Positions 10,998 to 19,966 of a stretch of 64,000 nucleotides of DNA are shown here, piece after piece. The translations under genes were made by a program, and so were the position numbers. The notes below the pieces were generated by a model. The model saw only the letters and a program-made list of their open reading frames with translations. It had not been told where the DNA came from and did no database searches. Every line of letters begins with the position of its first letter. Position 1 is the stretch's first letter. Source of the stretch: UBA5069 sp964560495 (GTDB lineage Bacteria > Chloroflexota > Anaerolineae > Caldilineales > Caldilineaceae); NCBI GenBank assembly GCA_964560495.1, contig CAZLMM010000022.1, positions 11,898-75,897 of the forward strand. The letters run 5' to 3'.

Positions 10998-13900
10998 ATG
11001 ACAACAATGACCGTCACCCCACCGGAAAAATCTGTGACTATCCACGCCAATCGTCACGGCGCATTCACTGTGATCGAGAACGTCAAAGGAGAACGCCGGC
11101 CCATCACGCCGCCGGACTACGTCAACGACGCGGTTATCCATCTTAGCGACAACAGCGTCAAAGTGTTGGAGAAGCGCTATTTACGACGTGATACGGACGG
11201 CTCGTTCCTTGAGACGCCGGCCGGTATGTTCTATCGCATCGCCTATCATCTGGCCCAAGTGGAACGCCAGCACGACGGCGACCCGGAAGAGATGGAGCGC
11301 ATCTTCTATGATCTTCTGACCGAACGACGTTTCTATCCCAATAGCCCCACCTTCACCGGCGCTGGCACGCCGCTGGGCCAATTGGCGGCATGTTTCGTGT
11401 TGCCGATCTCCGATGACATGGGCAAAGCCAGCGATGGCATCTTTAGCACCCTGCGCGTGGCGGCGCTGATTCAACAGACGGGCGGCGGCAACGGTTTCTC
11501 GTTCAGTCGCCTGCGCCCCAAGGGTGATGTGGTGCTCACCTCGTCGGGGCGCGCCACCGGGCCGGTGGGATTCTTGCGCGTCTACGACCAGGCATTTGGA
11601 GAGATTGCCCAGGGAGGGAGTCGACGCGGCGCCAATATGGGCGTGTTGCGCGTGGATCATCCTGATATCGAGGAGTTCATCGAGTGCAAGGCCCAGGAGG
11701 GCAAGGTTGCTAACTTCAACATTTCCGTCGCCATCACCGACGAGTTCATGCGCGCGGTGAAAGAGGATCGGAGCTTCGACCTGCGCAATCCGCGCAATGG
11801 CGAGGTGATGAAGACCGTGCGAGCGCGCCAGCTTTTCGACAAAATCATCAAATACGCCCATCACAACGGCGAGCCGGGCGCGCTCTTCATCGACGCGGCC
11901 AATCGCTCCAACCCGGTGCCCCATCTCTATGAGCTGGAGGCGACGAATCCGTGCGTTACGGGCGACACGCTCATTTACACCAAAGATGGTTTGCGTCGGG
12001 CAGATACCCTTTATCGTTCCAAGGAATCTACAGAAGTCGTGCTTGACTCTCGTTTTGGCATGGAATCGCATACGTCATCCGCATCGCCTGTGTTCTATAC
12101 AGGAGAGCAGCCCGTCTTCATGTTGCAGACCAAGGAAGGATACACCCTGAAAGCGACCGGCGACCATCGCGTGATGACCTCTCGTGGTTGGATTGAATTG
12201 ACAAACCTGAAACCGGGCGACAAGGTGCACATTCTTAATCGCAAGGGTGGGTTCGGCTCTGTTGGCTCTTTGGAGTTGGGTCGAGTCATGGGCTGGCTAC
12301 TCGGAGATGGTGCATTCAATATATCCGAAGGGGCTGGCCTCATGTTCTTTGGTGCAGACCAAGAGATTGCGCCGTTCTTTGCCAATTATGTGAATGAGGT
12401 TGTCGGCGTCGGCGTACACCAAAATCGCTTTGCTCCGACGCGGAACTACGAAGTTGGTGTACAGACATTGTCTCAGCGCAACGAGACGCGCATCGTCTCC
12501 ACCCGGCTGAAGACCAGATTGGCTGACTTCGGTTTTGCTCAAAAGGGCGTTGTGCCGGAGATCGTCTTTATCGGCAGCGAGGAAATGCAGCGCGGTTTCT
12601 TGCAGGGACTCTTCTCTAGCGATGGCACGGTTCTCGACAACGCGGACAAGGGTGTGAGCGTGCGTCTATGGTCTGTACATGACACCCTGCTGGAAGGGGT
12701 TCAACGTCTGCTGTTGAACTTTGGCATTGCCAGCAGAATCTACAAGAATCGCAAGTTCGCTGGATACAAGTCGATGCCAGATGGCCGAGGCGGAGAGAAA
12801 ACATACTATACCCAGGCGGGTCACGAATTAGTGATCTCCAGGAATAACTTGCTGCGCTTCGAGCAGGAAATCGGCTTCCTCCAGCGGACAAAGACGGAAA
12901 AGTTGGCCACTGCACTCACCAGTTATGGAAAGCGAGGGCCATACTCAGAGAGCTTTCTAGCCACCGTCACATCGGTTGCACCGATTGGGGTTGAGGCAGT
13001 TTACGACCTCGTGGAGCCGTTGACGCATTCATTTATCGCCAATGGCATTGTGGTCCATAATTGCGGCGAACAGTGGCTGGGGCCAAATGAAAACTGCTGT
13101 CTCGGCTCCATCAACCTGGCGGTGCACGTCAAGCGTGACGCCGACGGCAAGCCAATCGTCGATTGGGACCTGCTGCGCCGTTCCATCCACGAGAGCACCC
13201 GCTTTCTGGACAACGTGGTGAGCGCCAACGCCTATGTGCCGGTGGTGCCCGAGGTGGCGCAGGCGGCTTACCGCGCCCGGCGCATCGGCCTGGGCATCAT
13301 GGGCCTGGGCGATATGATGTATGAACTGGGCATTCGCTATGGAAGCGCCGAAGGACAGGAGTTTGCAGCTCAGGTGATGGAGTTCGTGCGCTTTCACTGT
13401 ATGGCGACCAGCGTGGAGCTGGCCCAGGAGCGCGGCGTTTTCCTGGCTTTCTCTGGCAGCATCTATGACGACCTGCAGCCCGGCGGCATGAAATGGCGCG
13501 CTCCTCAACCCCTCTTCGCCTATCAGCGCGACTGGCAGCGTCCCAACCTGGATTGGGATGACTTGACTGAAGCGATTCGGCGACATGGCCTCCGCAACGC
13601 AGCGCAAACCACCGTCGCGCCCACCGGCACCATCGCCACAGTCTGCGGCGTGGAAGGCTATGGCTGCGAACCGGTCTTTGCCCTGGGCTACATCCGTCAC
13701 TTCAAAGACGGCGACCGCGATGTGGAGCTTGTCTACACCAGCCCGCTTTTCAAGCAGGCGCTCAATCGCACCGCGCTCAGCGAACGCCGCAAAGAGGAGA
13801 TCAAGCAGTATGTAGCGACTCATGGCTCCTGCCAGGAGATCGACGACCTGCCGGCGGACATCCGCCACACCTTCGTCGTGAGCAGCGACATCACCGCCGA

Positions 13901-14744
13901 GGAGCACGTACTCATGCAGGCGGCGATCCAGGCGTTCGTCGACAACAGCATTTCGAAGACCTGTAATTTCCCCGAAGGCGCGACCGAAGAGGATGTGGCG
14001 AAGGCCTATATGCTGGCCTGGGAGACCGGCTGTAAGGGTCTGACCGTCTATGTGACGGGCAGCCGCCAGGAGGTTGTATTGGAGACGAAAGCGACCAAAG
14101 CCAAGAAGGGCGGCGAGGCGCCGGAAATGCCAACAGTCGCCCCAGTGGACACGACCGCGCACACAGTGGCAAACGGTCACATGACGACCCACGCCAACGG
14201 CCACCACAAGGACATGCCGGCAGAAGCCAGACCGCTCATCACCAAGCGCCCGCGGCCCGGTAAGCTCCATGGCAGCACATATCGCAAAGAGACACCCCTG
14301 GGTACAGCCTATGTCACGGTCAACAGCGACGACCAGGGTGAACCCTTCGAGGTCTTCATGAACGTGGGCAAGGCAGGAAGCGAGGTGGCCGCGGTGAGCG
14401 AAGCCATGGGGCGGCTCATCAGCCTGGTGCTGCGCATGCCGGCCAGCCTGCCGCCCAGCGAGCGCCTGCGCTGGGTGATGGATGAGATGGCGGGCATTGG
14501 CGGCGGGCGCCCCATGGGCTTTGGCGTCAATCGGGTGCGCAGCCTGCCCGACGGCCTGGCCAAGGTGCTGGCCGAACACCTGAGCGAGCTGCCGGTGGGC
14601 CACATGGAAACGGAAGCCGAGCAGCTTCCCCTGCCCATGACCCAACGACCCATCGGCGACATCTGCCCCGAATGCGGCGAGGCCAGCTTCCTCAACGTGG
14701 AGGGCTGCCGCAAGTGCGCCGTGTGCGGCTACAGCGAGTGCTGA
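10998..14744 (+). CDS. nrdJ: Adenosylcobalamin-dependent (class II) ribonucleotide reductase, intein-containing
   Basis: The 1248-residue precursor would splice to an 878-residue NrdJ, which reduces ribonucleotides to deoxyribonucleotides with a B12-derived radical. Extein landmarks are the redox Cys C132 (LAACFVLP), the thiyl-radical Cys in NPCGE (precursor 319/689), and a second redox Cys eleven residues later (NENC). These spacings match Thermotoga NrdJ C134, C322 and C333. A TSCPD-type domain (about 1080-1200 of the precursor) and a terminal zinc ribbon (CPEC...CRKCAVCGYSEC) that re-reduces the active site complete it. A His/Thr/Ala-rich linker precedes the TSCPD domain. The intein occupies residues 319-688. 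The start ATG has AAGGGA eight bases upstream. No cobalamin riboswitch is visible in the 150 bp before the gene. Confidence 0.96.
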   Translation: MTTMTVTPPEKSVTIHANRHGAFTVIENVKGERRPITPPDYVNDAVIHLSDNSVKVLEKRYLRRDTDGSFLETPAGMFYRIAYHLAQVERQHDGDPEEMERIFYDLLTERRFYPNSPTFTGAGTPLGQLAACFVLPISDDMGKASDGIFSTLRVAALIQQTGGGNGFSFSRLRPKGDVVLTSSGRATGPVGFLRVYDQAFGEIAQGGSRRGANMGVLRVDHPDIEEFIECKAQEGKVANFNISVAITDEFMRAVKEDRSFDLRNPRNGEVMKTVRARQLFDKIIKYAHHNGEPGALFIDAANRSNPVPHLYELEATNPCVTGDTLIYTKDGLRRADTLYRSKESTEVVLDSRFGMESHTSSASPVFYTGEQPVFMLQTKEGYTLKATGDHRVMTSRGWIELTNLKPGDKVHILNRKGGFGSVGSLELGRVMGWLLGDGAFNISEGAGLMFFGADQEIAPFFANYVNEVVGVGVHQNRFAPTRNYEVGVQTLSQRNETRIVSTRLKTRLADFGFAQKGVVPEIVFIGSEEMQRGFLQGLFSSDGTVLDNADKGVSVRLWSVHDTLLEGVQRLLLNFGIASRIYKNRKFAGYKSMPDGRGGEKTYYTQAGHELVISRNNLLRFEQEIGFLQRTKTEKLATALTSYGKRGPYSESFLATVTSVAPIGVEAVYDLVEPLTHSFIANGIVVHNCGEQWLGPNENCCLGSINLAVHVKRDADGKPIVDWDLLRRSIHESTRFLDNVVSANAYVPVVPEVAQAAYRARRIGLGIMGLGDMMYELGIRYGSAEGQEFAAQVMEFVRFHCMATSVELAQERGVFLAFSGSIYDDLQPGGMKWRAPQPLFAYQRDWQRPNLDWDDLTEAIRRHGLRNAAQTTVAPTGTIATVCGVEGYGCEPVFALGYIRHFKDGDRDVELVYTSPLFKQALNRTALSERRKEEIKQYVATHGSCQEIDDLPADIRHTFVVSSDITAEEHVLMQAAIQAFVDNSISKTCNFPEGATEEDVAKAYMLAWETGCKGLTVYVTGSRQEVVLETKATKAKKGGEAPEMPTVAPVDTTAHTVANGHMTTHANGHHKDMPAEARPLITKRPRPGKLHGSTYRKETPLGTAYVTVNSDDQGEPFEVFMNVGKAGSEVAAVSEAMGRLISLVLRMPASLPPSERLRWVMDEMAGIGGGRPMGFGVNRVRSLPDGLAKVLAEHLSELPVGHMETEAEQLPLPMTQRPIGDICPECGEASFLNVEGCRKCAVCGYSEC
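11952..13061 (+). mobile_element. Intein with LAGLIDADG homing endonuclease, inserted at the NrdJ catalytic cysteine
   Basis: Exactly 370 codons interrupt the NPC^GE active-site motif. The intein begins with Cys1 (CVTGDTLIY, block A) and has the block B TxxH (T69, H72 in ATGDH). It ends with block F/G ...SFIANGIVVHN (His369-Asn370), followed by Cys+1. Two dodecapeptide motifs are present with their acidic residues, GRVMGWLLGDG (Asp119) and GFLQGLFSSDG (Asp224), so the DOD homing endonuclease looks intact. All residues needed for protein splicing (Cys1, block B His, penultimate His, terminal Asn, Cys+1) are present. Because Cys+1 is the thiyl-radical residue, the reductase is inactive until splicing occurs. 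The frame is uninterrupted, so this is an active-looking element rather than a relic. Confidence 0.95.
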
Positions 14745-14770
14745 AAAGCGCCGGATTACCGAAAATCACC

Positions 14771-14817
14771 ATGTCATTCGTGCATCTTCCAGGAAGCTGG
14801 AGAGCCTCCTGGAAGAT
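14771..14817. repeat. Dispersed palindrome family R3, copy 1 (probable terminator)
   Basis: Arms 14784-14794 and 14807-14817 (ATCTTCCAGGA / TCCTGGAAGAT) pair perfectly. The stretch, including about 13 flanking bases, recurs in inverse orientation at 25091-25137. It sits in the short gap between the converging nrdJ and amylosucrase genes, where it can end transcription from both sides. Confidence 0.7.
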
Positions 14818-14826
14818 TGCCCGCCC

Positions 14827-16782
14827 CTACTCCACCATCAGCCAGGCCGTTTGATAGGGCTCCAGGTAGAACTCGTCGCTCTCCAGCCGCACCTGCCGAT
14901 CTGCGATCAAATCCCGAAACTGGTAGCCCAGCCCATAGAGACGCAGCTCATTGGCGTTGACCACCTGACCGTATTCGGTGAAGTTTGCCAACACCAGGAT
15001 GCGTTGTCCCCCCCGGGAGCGCACAAAGCCGAAGACGTGGTCCGTGCCCACGTTGATCACCTCCATCTGGCTGCCGGACAACCCAGGCGTTGCCTTACGC
15101 AGCTCGATGAGGCGGCGCAGTCGCGCAAAGATTCGTCCTTCGATGGTTTCCGGGTCGCGCCGTCGTTCCATCTGATCCCAAGCGATGCGGGGTCGGTGCA
15201 CCCAACGGCTGTCATCGGCTTTGGCCGGGTCGCTTCGATAGCTGTAATCATTGAGCCAGCCCACCTCATCGCCCAGATAGAGCAACGGAATGCCGCCGAT
15301 GCTGAGGATGACGGCGTGCACCAGCAGAATGCGGCGAATCGCCAACTCGATTTCGCCGTCATCGCCCATCTGCAGCGCCCGCTCAAGACCGGCCAATGAG
15401 GCCAGCGAGCCGGAAATGCGCGCATCACCTGTGCGTGGGTTCTCTTGAAAAGGCAAGCCGCGGGCAAAACTGCCGTCAAAGCGCCCAGTGTAGAAGGCGT
15501 TGAGAAAACGGCGATGGTCAAAGCCGTTGATCCCCACCTGCGCTGCGTCGCCGTCGTCGAAGGTCCAACCAATGTCGTCGTGACAGCGCACGTAATTGAC
15601 CCAGACGCAACCCGGCGCAATCTTGAAGCGGTGGGACATGGAGCGCCGCAGCAGGCGCACCTCGCGCGTCGCCAAGCTATTCCACAGCAGCGCCATGAGC
15701 AATGGATTGTACGAAAGCTGGCACTCCTCCACGCCGATGTAGCGCGCCACTTCATCCGGGTGGACAATGGCCTCGGACTTGAAAAGCAGCGAAGGCGCAG
15801 CGATGCGCAAGAGCGCGTTGAAGGCCTGCACCAGCTCATGGGCCTGGGGCAAACTCTCGCACGCCGTGCCCATCTCTTTCCAGATGAAAGCCAGCGCATC
15901 CAGGCGCAGCACCTCGGCGCCGGCGTTGGCGAGATAGAGCATCTCGCCGGCCATGTCGCGGAAGACCGCCGGGTTGGCGTAGTTCAAATCCCACTGAAAG
16001 ACGTTGAAGGTCGTCCACACCCACTTGCCGATGTTCTGCCGATAAGTAAAGCTGCCCGGATGCTTGTCGGGGAAAATCTCCCGCAAGGTGCGCTCATAGG
16101 CGTCAGGCATGGTCCGGTCGGGGAAGAGGAAGTAGTACTCCTCGAAATCAGGGTCGCCGGCCTGGGCGGCCAAAGCCCAGCGGTGCTCGTCGGAAGTGTG
16201 ATTGAAGACGAAATCGACGACCAGACTGATGCCGGCGGCGCGCAGTTCTTTGGCAAAGGCGCGCAAGTCGTCCATGGTCCCCAACCGCGGATCGACCTGG
16301 CGATAATCGCTTACGGCGTAACCGCCGTCACTATCGCCCTCTGGCGCGCGGAAAAGTGGCATGAGATGGAGATAGGTCAACCCCAACTCTTGGAAGTAGG
16401 GGATTTTCTCCGCCAGTTTGTGCAGGTCGCCAGCGAAGAGATCGACGTAGCAAACGCCGCCCAACATCTTTTCCGACTGAAACCAGTCGGCGTTGACCTC
16501 TCGCCGGGCGTCCAGCTCCTTCAATTCAGCGGGCCGGTCAAGCCACATCTGCGCCGCCAAGGCCAGCATGCGCTCCAGGTGATAGAAGAAATCGTAACGG
16601 ACGCCGTAGAGCCGCACCAGCAAACGAAAGAGTCGCGGGAAGTGGTGGGTCAGGCGGCGGCGAAAGATGCGCCAATCGTCGCTGTCGACGTGGTCGGCGA
16701 ATTCACGTTCCAGGCGGGGCAGGAGTCGCTCCAATGAACGTGCAGTTTCCACAGGCAATCTGGATTCATCCATTGTCCTCAT
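14827..16782 (-). CDS. Amylosucrase-like glycoside hydrolase family 13
   Basis: A 651-residue GH13 enzyme closest in motifs to amylosucrase (subfamily GH13_4), which uses sucrose to build alpha-1,4-glucan and release fructose. It has an all-helical N-terminal domain (1-105), then the (beta/alpha)8 barrel. Region I is DFVFNH (190-195), region II RLDAL with nucleophile Asp295, region III KSEAIV with acid Glu337, and region IV RCHDDIGWTF (His401, Asp402). The HDDIGWTF form and the N-terminal domain are amylosucrase traits. Neisseria amylosucrase has the same residues about nine positions earlier (D286, E328, D393). No signal peptide is seen. The gene starts at the base following the stop of the methyltransferase gene. 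Sucrose hydrolase is the main alternative. Confidence 0.87.
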   Translation of the reverse strand: MRTMDESRLPVETARSLERLLPRLEREFADHVDSDDWRIFRRRLTHHFPRLFRLLVRLYGVRYDFFYHLERMLALAAQMWLDRPAELKELDARREVNADWFQSEKMLGGVCYVDLFAGDLHKLAEKIPYFQELGLTYLHLMPLFRAPEGDSDGGYAVSDYRQVDPRLGTMDDLRAFAKELRAAGISLVVDFVFNHTSDEHRWALAAQAGDPDFEEYYFLFPDRTMPDAYERTLREIFPDKHPGSFTYRQNIGKWVWTTFNVFQWDLNYANPAVFRDMAGEMLYLANAGAEVLRLDALAFIWKEMGTACESLPQAHELVQAFNALLRIAAPSLLFKSEAIVHPDEVARYIGVEECQLSYNPLLMALLWNSLATREVRLLRRSMSHRFKIAPGCVWVNYVRCHDDIGWTFDDGDAAQVGINGFDHRRFLNAFYTGRFDGSFARGLPFQENPRTGDARISGSLASLAGLERALQMGDDGEIELAIRRILLVHAVILSIGGIPLLYLGDEVGWLNDYSYRSDPAKADDSRWVHRPRIAWDQMERRRDPETIEGRIFARLRRLIELRKATPGLSGSQMEVINVGTDHVFGFVRSRGGQRILVLANFTEYGQVVNANELRLYGLGYQFRDLIADRQVRLESDEFYLEPYQTAWLMVE

Positions 16783-17571
16783 TCACTTTCTGGCAAGAAA
16801 AATCAGGTGGTCGCTCGCCCCACTGTAGGGCGAGCCGTCGAAATCGCCCCAGACATCTTCGACAGTGAAGCCGGCGGCGGAGATCATCAGCTCGCCCTCG
16901 TTGCGCCACAGATAGCGCACAGTGAAAGGGCAAGGCGTCTTGCGCACGCGACCATCGTCAAAGACCTGCTCATAGATGAAGAGCGTTTCCTGCAATTGCG
17001 CGGCCAGGTCGACGGAGCGCACCGACCATTTGATGACCTGGGCGGCGGCATCTTCGTCGCGCCACTGGTCAGCCAGCTCCATCAGGCCGTTCACTTCCAG
17101 CAGCCGGGGAATGTCAGGGTTGAAGAGGTCGATGAACAGCATTCCGCCTGTGCGCATATGGCGGTGCGCGTTGCGCAGCACAGCCAGTTGATCCGCCGGC
17201 GTGACGAAGTGCATGAGCGTGTTGCTGGTGCAGATAGCAAGGCTGAAGTCCTTCTCGGCGAGATCGCATGTACGAAGATCGCCTTGTGCGAGGATGGCGC
17301 GCGCTCCCACATGGCTGCGATCGAGCTTGGCGCGCGCCACGTTGAGCAGCCCCGGGCTGATGTCCACGCCAACAATGCGCTGACCAGCTTGCGCGATGGG
17401 AACCATCACCCGCCCTGTGCCGCAGCCCAGTTCAAGGATCGGGTCGCCGCACTCTGCTGCAAGCTCCAATAGTGCGTCCAGATCGTCGTCATAGTCGCGG
17501 TAGTCGCCGTCATAGAAAGCGGCAAAACGATCGAAAAGCGTAGCGGAATTTGTTGTGTTTTCGGCTGCCAT
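16783..17571 (-). CDS. Class I SAM-dependent methyltransferase
   Basis: A protein of about 262 residues with the Rossmann SAM-binding motif ILELGCGTGR (45-54), the acidic end of strand 2 (VGVDIS) and a post-motif segment ICTSNTLMHF. The DRFAAFYDGDYRDY opening and the RYLWRNEGELMISAAGFTV tail are usual in small-molecule or glycan-associated methyltransferases of Chloroflexota and Actinobacteria. No substrate can be named. The start is uncertain: ATG 17571 is chosen because similarity begins there, but in-frame ATGs at 17628 and 17637 are possible. It abuts the amylosucrase gene with no gap, so the two are co-transcribed, yet the functional link is unclear. Confidence 0.75.
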   Translation of the reverse strand: MAAENTTNSATLFDRFAAFYDGDYRDYDDDLDALLELAAECGDPILELGCGTGRVMVPIAQAGQRIVGVDISPGLLNVARAKLDRSHVGARAILAQGDLRTCDLAEKDFSLAICTSNTLMHFVTPADQLAVLRNAHRHMRTGGMLFIDLFNPDIPRLLEVNGLMELADQWRDEDAAAQVIKWSVRSVDLAAQLQETLFIYEQVFDDGRVRKTPCPFTVRYLWRNEGELMISAAGFTVEDVWGDFDGSPYSGASDHLIFLARK

Positions 17572-17694
17572 CGTCACTTCAAGGAGTTTTGACACCAGAG
17601 GATGGTTCAATATCCTCTTTGTTTGCATCCCAATCATACCGAGAATGGTGTGTGGTGCGAAATCGCAAGATGAACCGTAAGCTGCAATAGGATT

Positions 17695-17722
17695 TTGTGC
17701 TATGAGTATTCTGGGCTATAAT
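17695..17722 (+). promoter_or_regulatory. Promoter of greA-lysS
   Basis: TTGTGC (17695-17700) and a consensus TATAAT (17717-17722) are 16 bp apart, about 120 bp before greA. The implied leader contains two perfect hairpins. Confidence 0.55.
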
Positions 17723-17739
17723 CGTCGTTGCTATAGTAG

Positions 17740-17812
17740 CCGACCTGAGTTGCAGGTCGGCGCTTGCTTTGTTGATTCACTTGTTCCATTGACGCCGCCG
17801 CTGGGCGGCGTC
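17740..17812 (+). promoter_or_regulatory. greA leader with two hairpins, the second terminator-like
   Basis: The first hairpin (17740-17760) has an 8-bp perfect stem CCGACCTG/CAGGTCGG and a 5-nt loop. The second (17791-17812) has a perfect 9-bp stem GACGCCGCC/GGCGGCGTC with a 4-nt loop and is followed by TTTC. Both lie between the promoter and the greA ATG at 17845, so premature termination or attenuation of greA is plausible, as reported for the E. coli greA leader. Confidence 0.45.
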
Positions 17813-17844
17813 TTTCATGGCTTTTGTGCAGGATCGGATTCCCT

Positions 17845-18321
17845 ATGGCGAATGACCAACCTGTCTACCTGACCGCAGAAGGTCTGCGTAAGATCAAGGA
17901 AGAATATCAGTACCTCACCACCGTGCGCCGGCGCGAGGTGGCGCAAATGATCGCTGAAGCCAAAGCCGAAGGCGACATCAGCGAAAACGCCGGTTACGAC
18001 GAAGCGAAGACCGCCCAGGGGTTCCTGGAAGGAAAGATCCGCGAGCTCGAGGCCATCATCAACCACGCCAGGCTTATTGAGGAGACCGAGACCGCAGCGC
18101 ACATAGCCAGCCTGGGTCGCAAGGTTGTGGTTCGCGAGGTCGGCGTCGATATGGAAGAAGTGTATGTCATCGTTGGTTCGCGCGAGGCCGATCCGGCCAA
18201 TGGTCGCATCAGCAACGAAAGCCCCATGGGCAAGGCGCTGCTGGGCAAAAAGGTGGGCGACCGCATCGACGTGCACACCCCTGGCGGAGACATCCAATTC
18301 GAGATTTTGGGAATCGACTGA
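17845..18321 (+). CDS. greA: Transcription elongation factor GreA
   Basis: A 158-residue GreA that stimulates RNA cleavage in backtracked RNA polymerase. The N-terminal coiled coil carries the acidic tip (EAKAEGDISENAGYDEAK, two catalytic acidic residues in the GDISEN segment). The C-terminal domain has the SPMGKALLGKKVGD signature. Length is standard. ATG 17845 fits the family start; an upstream in-frame TTG at 17824 is not needed. It is followed two bases later by lysS. Confidence 0.96.
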   Translation: MANDQPVYLTAEGLRKIKEEYQYLTTVRRREVAQMIAEAKAEGDISENAGYDEAKTAQGFLEGKIRELEAIINHARLIEETETAAHIASLGRKVVVREVGVDMEEVYVIVGSREADPANGRISNESPMGKALLGKKVGDRIDVHTPGGDIQFEILGID

Positions 18322-18323
18322 CC

Positions 18324-19892
18324 GTGATAGCCTCACTGCCTGCGTCCTCTGCAACCATCGAGCACCCGATCTTTGCGCCGGAAAATCTCACTGATCAAGA
18401 GCAAGCCAGGCTGGGCAATTTACAGGGATTGGTCCAGGCTGGAATCGATCCCTACCCAGCCCGGGTCCAGCGCACCCATACAATCGCGCAGGCGCGCGCT
18501 CATTACGAGCGCGGCGAAGCCAGCGATACCCCTGTGACCGTGACCGGTCGCCTCAAGCGCATCCGCAATATGGGCAAGATGAGCTTTGCCGACCTGGAAG
18601 ATGGCACAGGCCAGATACAGATTGTGCTGCGCCGCGACGACCTGCCCGCCGGCTGGTATGATGACATCTGGCGAAAGCTCATCGACCTGGGAGACTTCAT
18701 CGGCGTCAGCGGCCCTCTGGTCGTCACCCGCACAGGTGAATTGAGCGTGGAAGCCCGTTCGGTCCAGTTCCTGAGCAAGACACTCAAGCCCATGCCCGAC
18801 AAGTGGCACGGCGTGCGCGACCCGGAAAAGCGCTACCGCCGCCGCTATGTGGACCTCCTGGCGAATCCACCTGTGCGCGATGTTTTTCGCACTCGGGCGG
18901 CCATTTTGCGCGCCATCCGCGAATACTTCGACGCCAATGATTTCCTGGAAGTTGAGACGCCCATCCTACAGCCCATTTATGGCGGCGCGGCCGCGCGCCC
19001 TTTCGTCACGCACCACAATCAACTCCATCAAGACCTCTATCTGCGTATCAGCTTCGAACTCTACCTCAAACGGCTGTTGGTGGGCGGCTATGATCGGGTC
19101 TACGAGATCGGCCGTGACTTTCGCAATGAGGGCGTCAGCTTCAAACACAATCCCGAATTCACTCAGCTGGAATTCTATGAGGCGTACGCCGACTACGAGT
19201 CGGTGATGCGCCGCACCGAGGAGATGATAGCCCATGTGGCGCAGCGCGTGATAGGCAGCCTCACCCTTCAATGGCAGGGCCACGTCATCGACCTGACGCC
19301 GCCGTGGCGTAGAATACCCCTGCGTGAGGCCATCCTCGACGCCACGGACATCGATTACGAGGCGTTCCCCGATGCAACTTCGCTGGCGGCGGAGATGCGT
19401 CGCCTGGGCAACGAGCCGGATCCAAAGAGCGGTTGGGGTAAACTGGTGGACAGTCTGATGGCGAAGTATGTGGAGCCACACCTGATCCAGCCCACTTTCC
19501 TCATCGACTATCCGCGCGATGTCAGCCCACTGGCCAAAGGCTCGCCCCACGACCCGCGCCAGGTGGAGCGATTTGAGGGTTTCATGGCCGGCATGGAGCT
19601 CTGCAACGCCTTCAGCGAACTGAACAACCCCATCGATCAACTGCAACGCTTCATCGACGAAAACTATCGGGCGCGCCACGGCGATGCAGAGGCCCACCCC
19701 ATCGACGAAGACTACGTCGAAGCCCTGAGTTTTGGCATGCCCCCAGCCGGCGGGTTCGGCATGGGGGTTGACCGCCTGACCATGCTCTTCACCGATAAAG
19801 ACACCATCCGCGAGGTAATTCTTTTTCCCCATCTGCGTAGCGCACGCGACGAATCGTCCGACGACGAGAGCGCGCCAGGGGACGTGGAGTAA
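18324..19892 (+). CDS. lysS: Lysyl-tRNA synthetase, class II
   Basis: A 522-residue class II LysRS that charges tRNA-Lys. The N-terminal OB-fold anticodon-binding domain covers roughly 65-165 (TVTGRLKRIRNMGKMSFADL). The catalytic core has motif 2 (YEIGRDFRNEG) and motif 3 (GFGMGVDRLTMLF). The start is GTG at 18324, only two bases after the greA stop, so translation is probably coupled. The active-site part around residues 330-400 is divergent compared with E. coli LysS, as in several Chloroflexota (family knowledge). The C-terminus ends in a short acidic tail. A 13-bp hairpin follows. Confidence 0.94.
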   Translation: MIASLPASSATIEHPIFAPENLTDQEQARLGNLQGLVQAGIDPYPARVQRTHTIAQARAHYERGEASDTPVTVTGRLKRIRNMGKMSFADLEDGTGQIQIVLRRDDLPAGWYDDIWRKLIDLGDFIGVSGPLVVTRTGELSVEARSVQFLSKTLKPMPDKWHGVRDPEKRYRRRYVDLLANPPVRDVFRTRAAILRAIREYFDANDFLEVETPILQPIYGGAAARPFVTHHNQLHQDLYLRISFELYLKRLLVGGYDRVYEIGRDFRNEGVSFKHNPEFTQLEFYEAYADYESVMRRTEEMIAHVAQRVIGSLTLQWQGHVIDLTPPWRRIPLREAILDATDIDYEAFPDATSLAAEMRRLGNEPDPKSGWGKLVDSLMAKYVEPHLIQPTFLIDYPRDVSPLAKGSPHDPRQVERFEGFMAGMELCNAFSELNNPIDQLQRFIDENYRARHGDAEAHPIDEDYVEALSFGMPPAGGFGMGVDRLTMLFTDKDTIREVILFPHLRSARDESSDDESAPGDVE

Positions 19893-19894
19893 GC

Positions 19895-19935
19895 ACGAAT
19901 GGCGACCAGGCCCATTGCGCCCGGTCGCCATTCGT
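19895..19935 (+). terminator. Hairpin after greA-lysS
   Basis: Arms 19895-19907 and 19923-19935 are perfect 13-bp complements (ACGAATGGCGACC / GGTCGCCATTCGT) around a 15-nt loop. No T-tract follows. It stands directly after the lysS stop. Confidence 0.55.
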
Positions 19936-19966
19936 TGGCCAATGTCGGCAAACCCTTTCCAACACA

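Noticed and set aside
13029..14645. 538-codon open frame antisense to nrdJ
   Set aside because: The opposite strand carries conserved NrdJ sequence; the antisense product is His/Ala-rich low complexity.
15445..16737. 430-codon open frame antisense to the amylosucrase gene
   Set aside because: All four GH13 motifs are in the minus-strand frame, so the plus-strand frame is a shadow.
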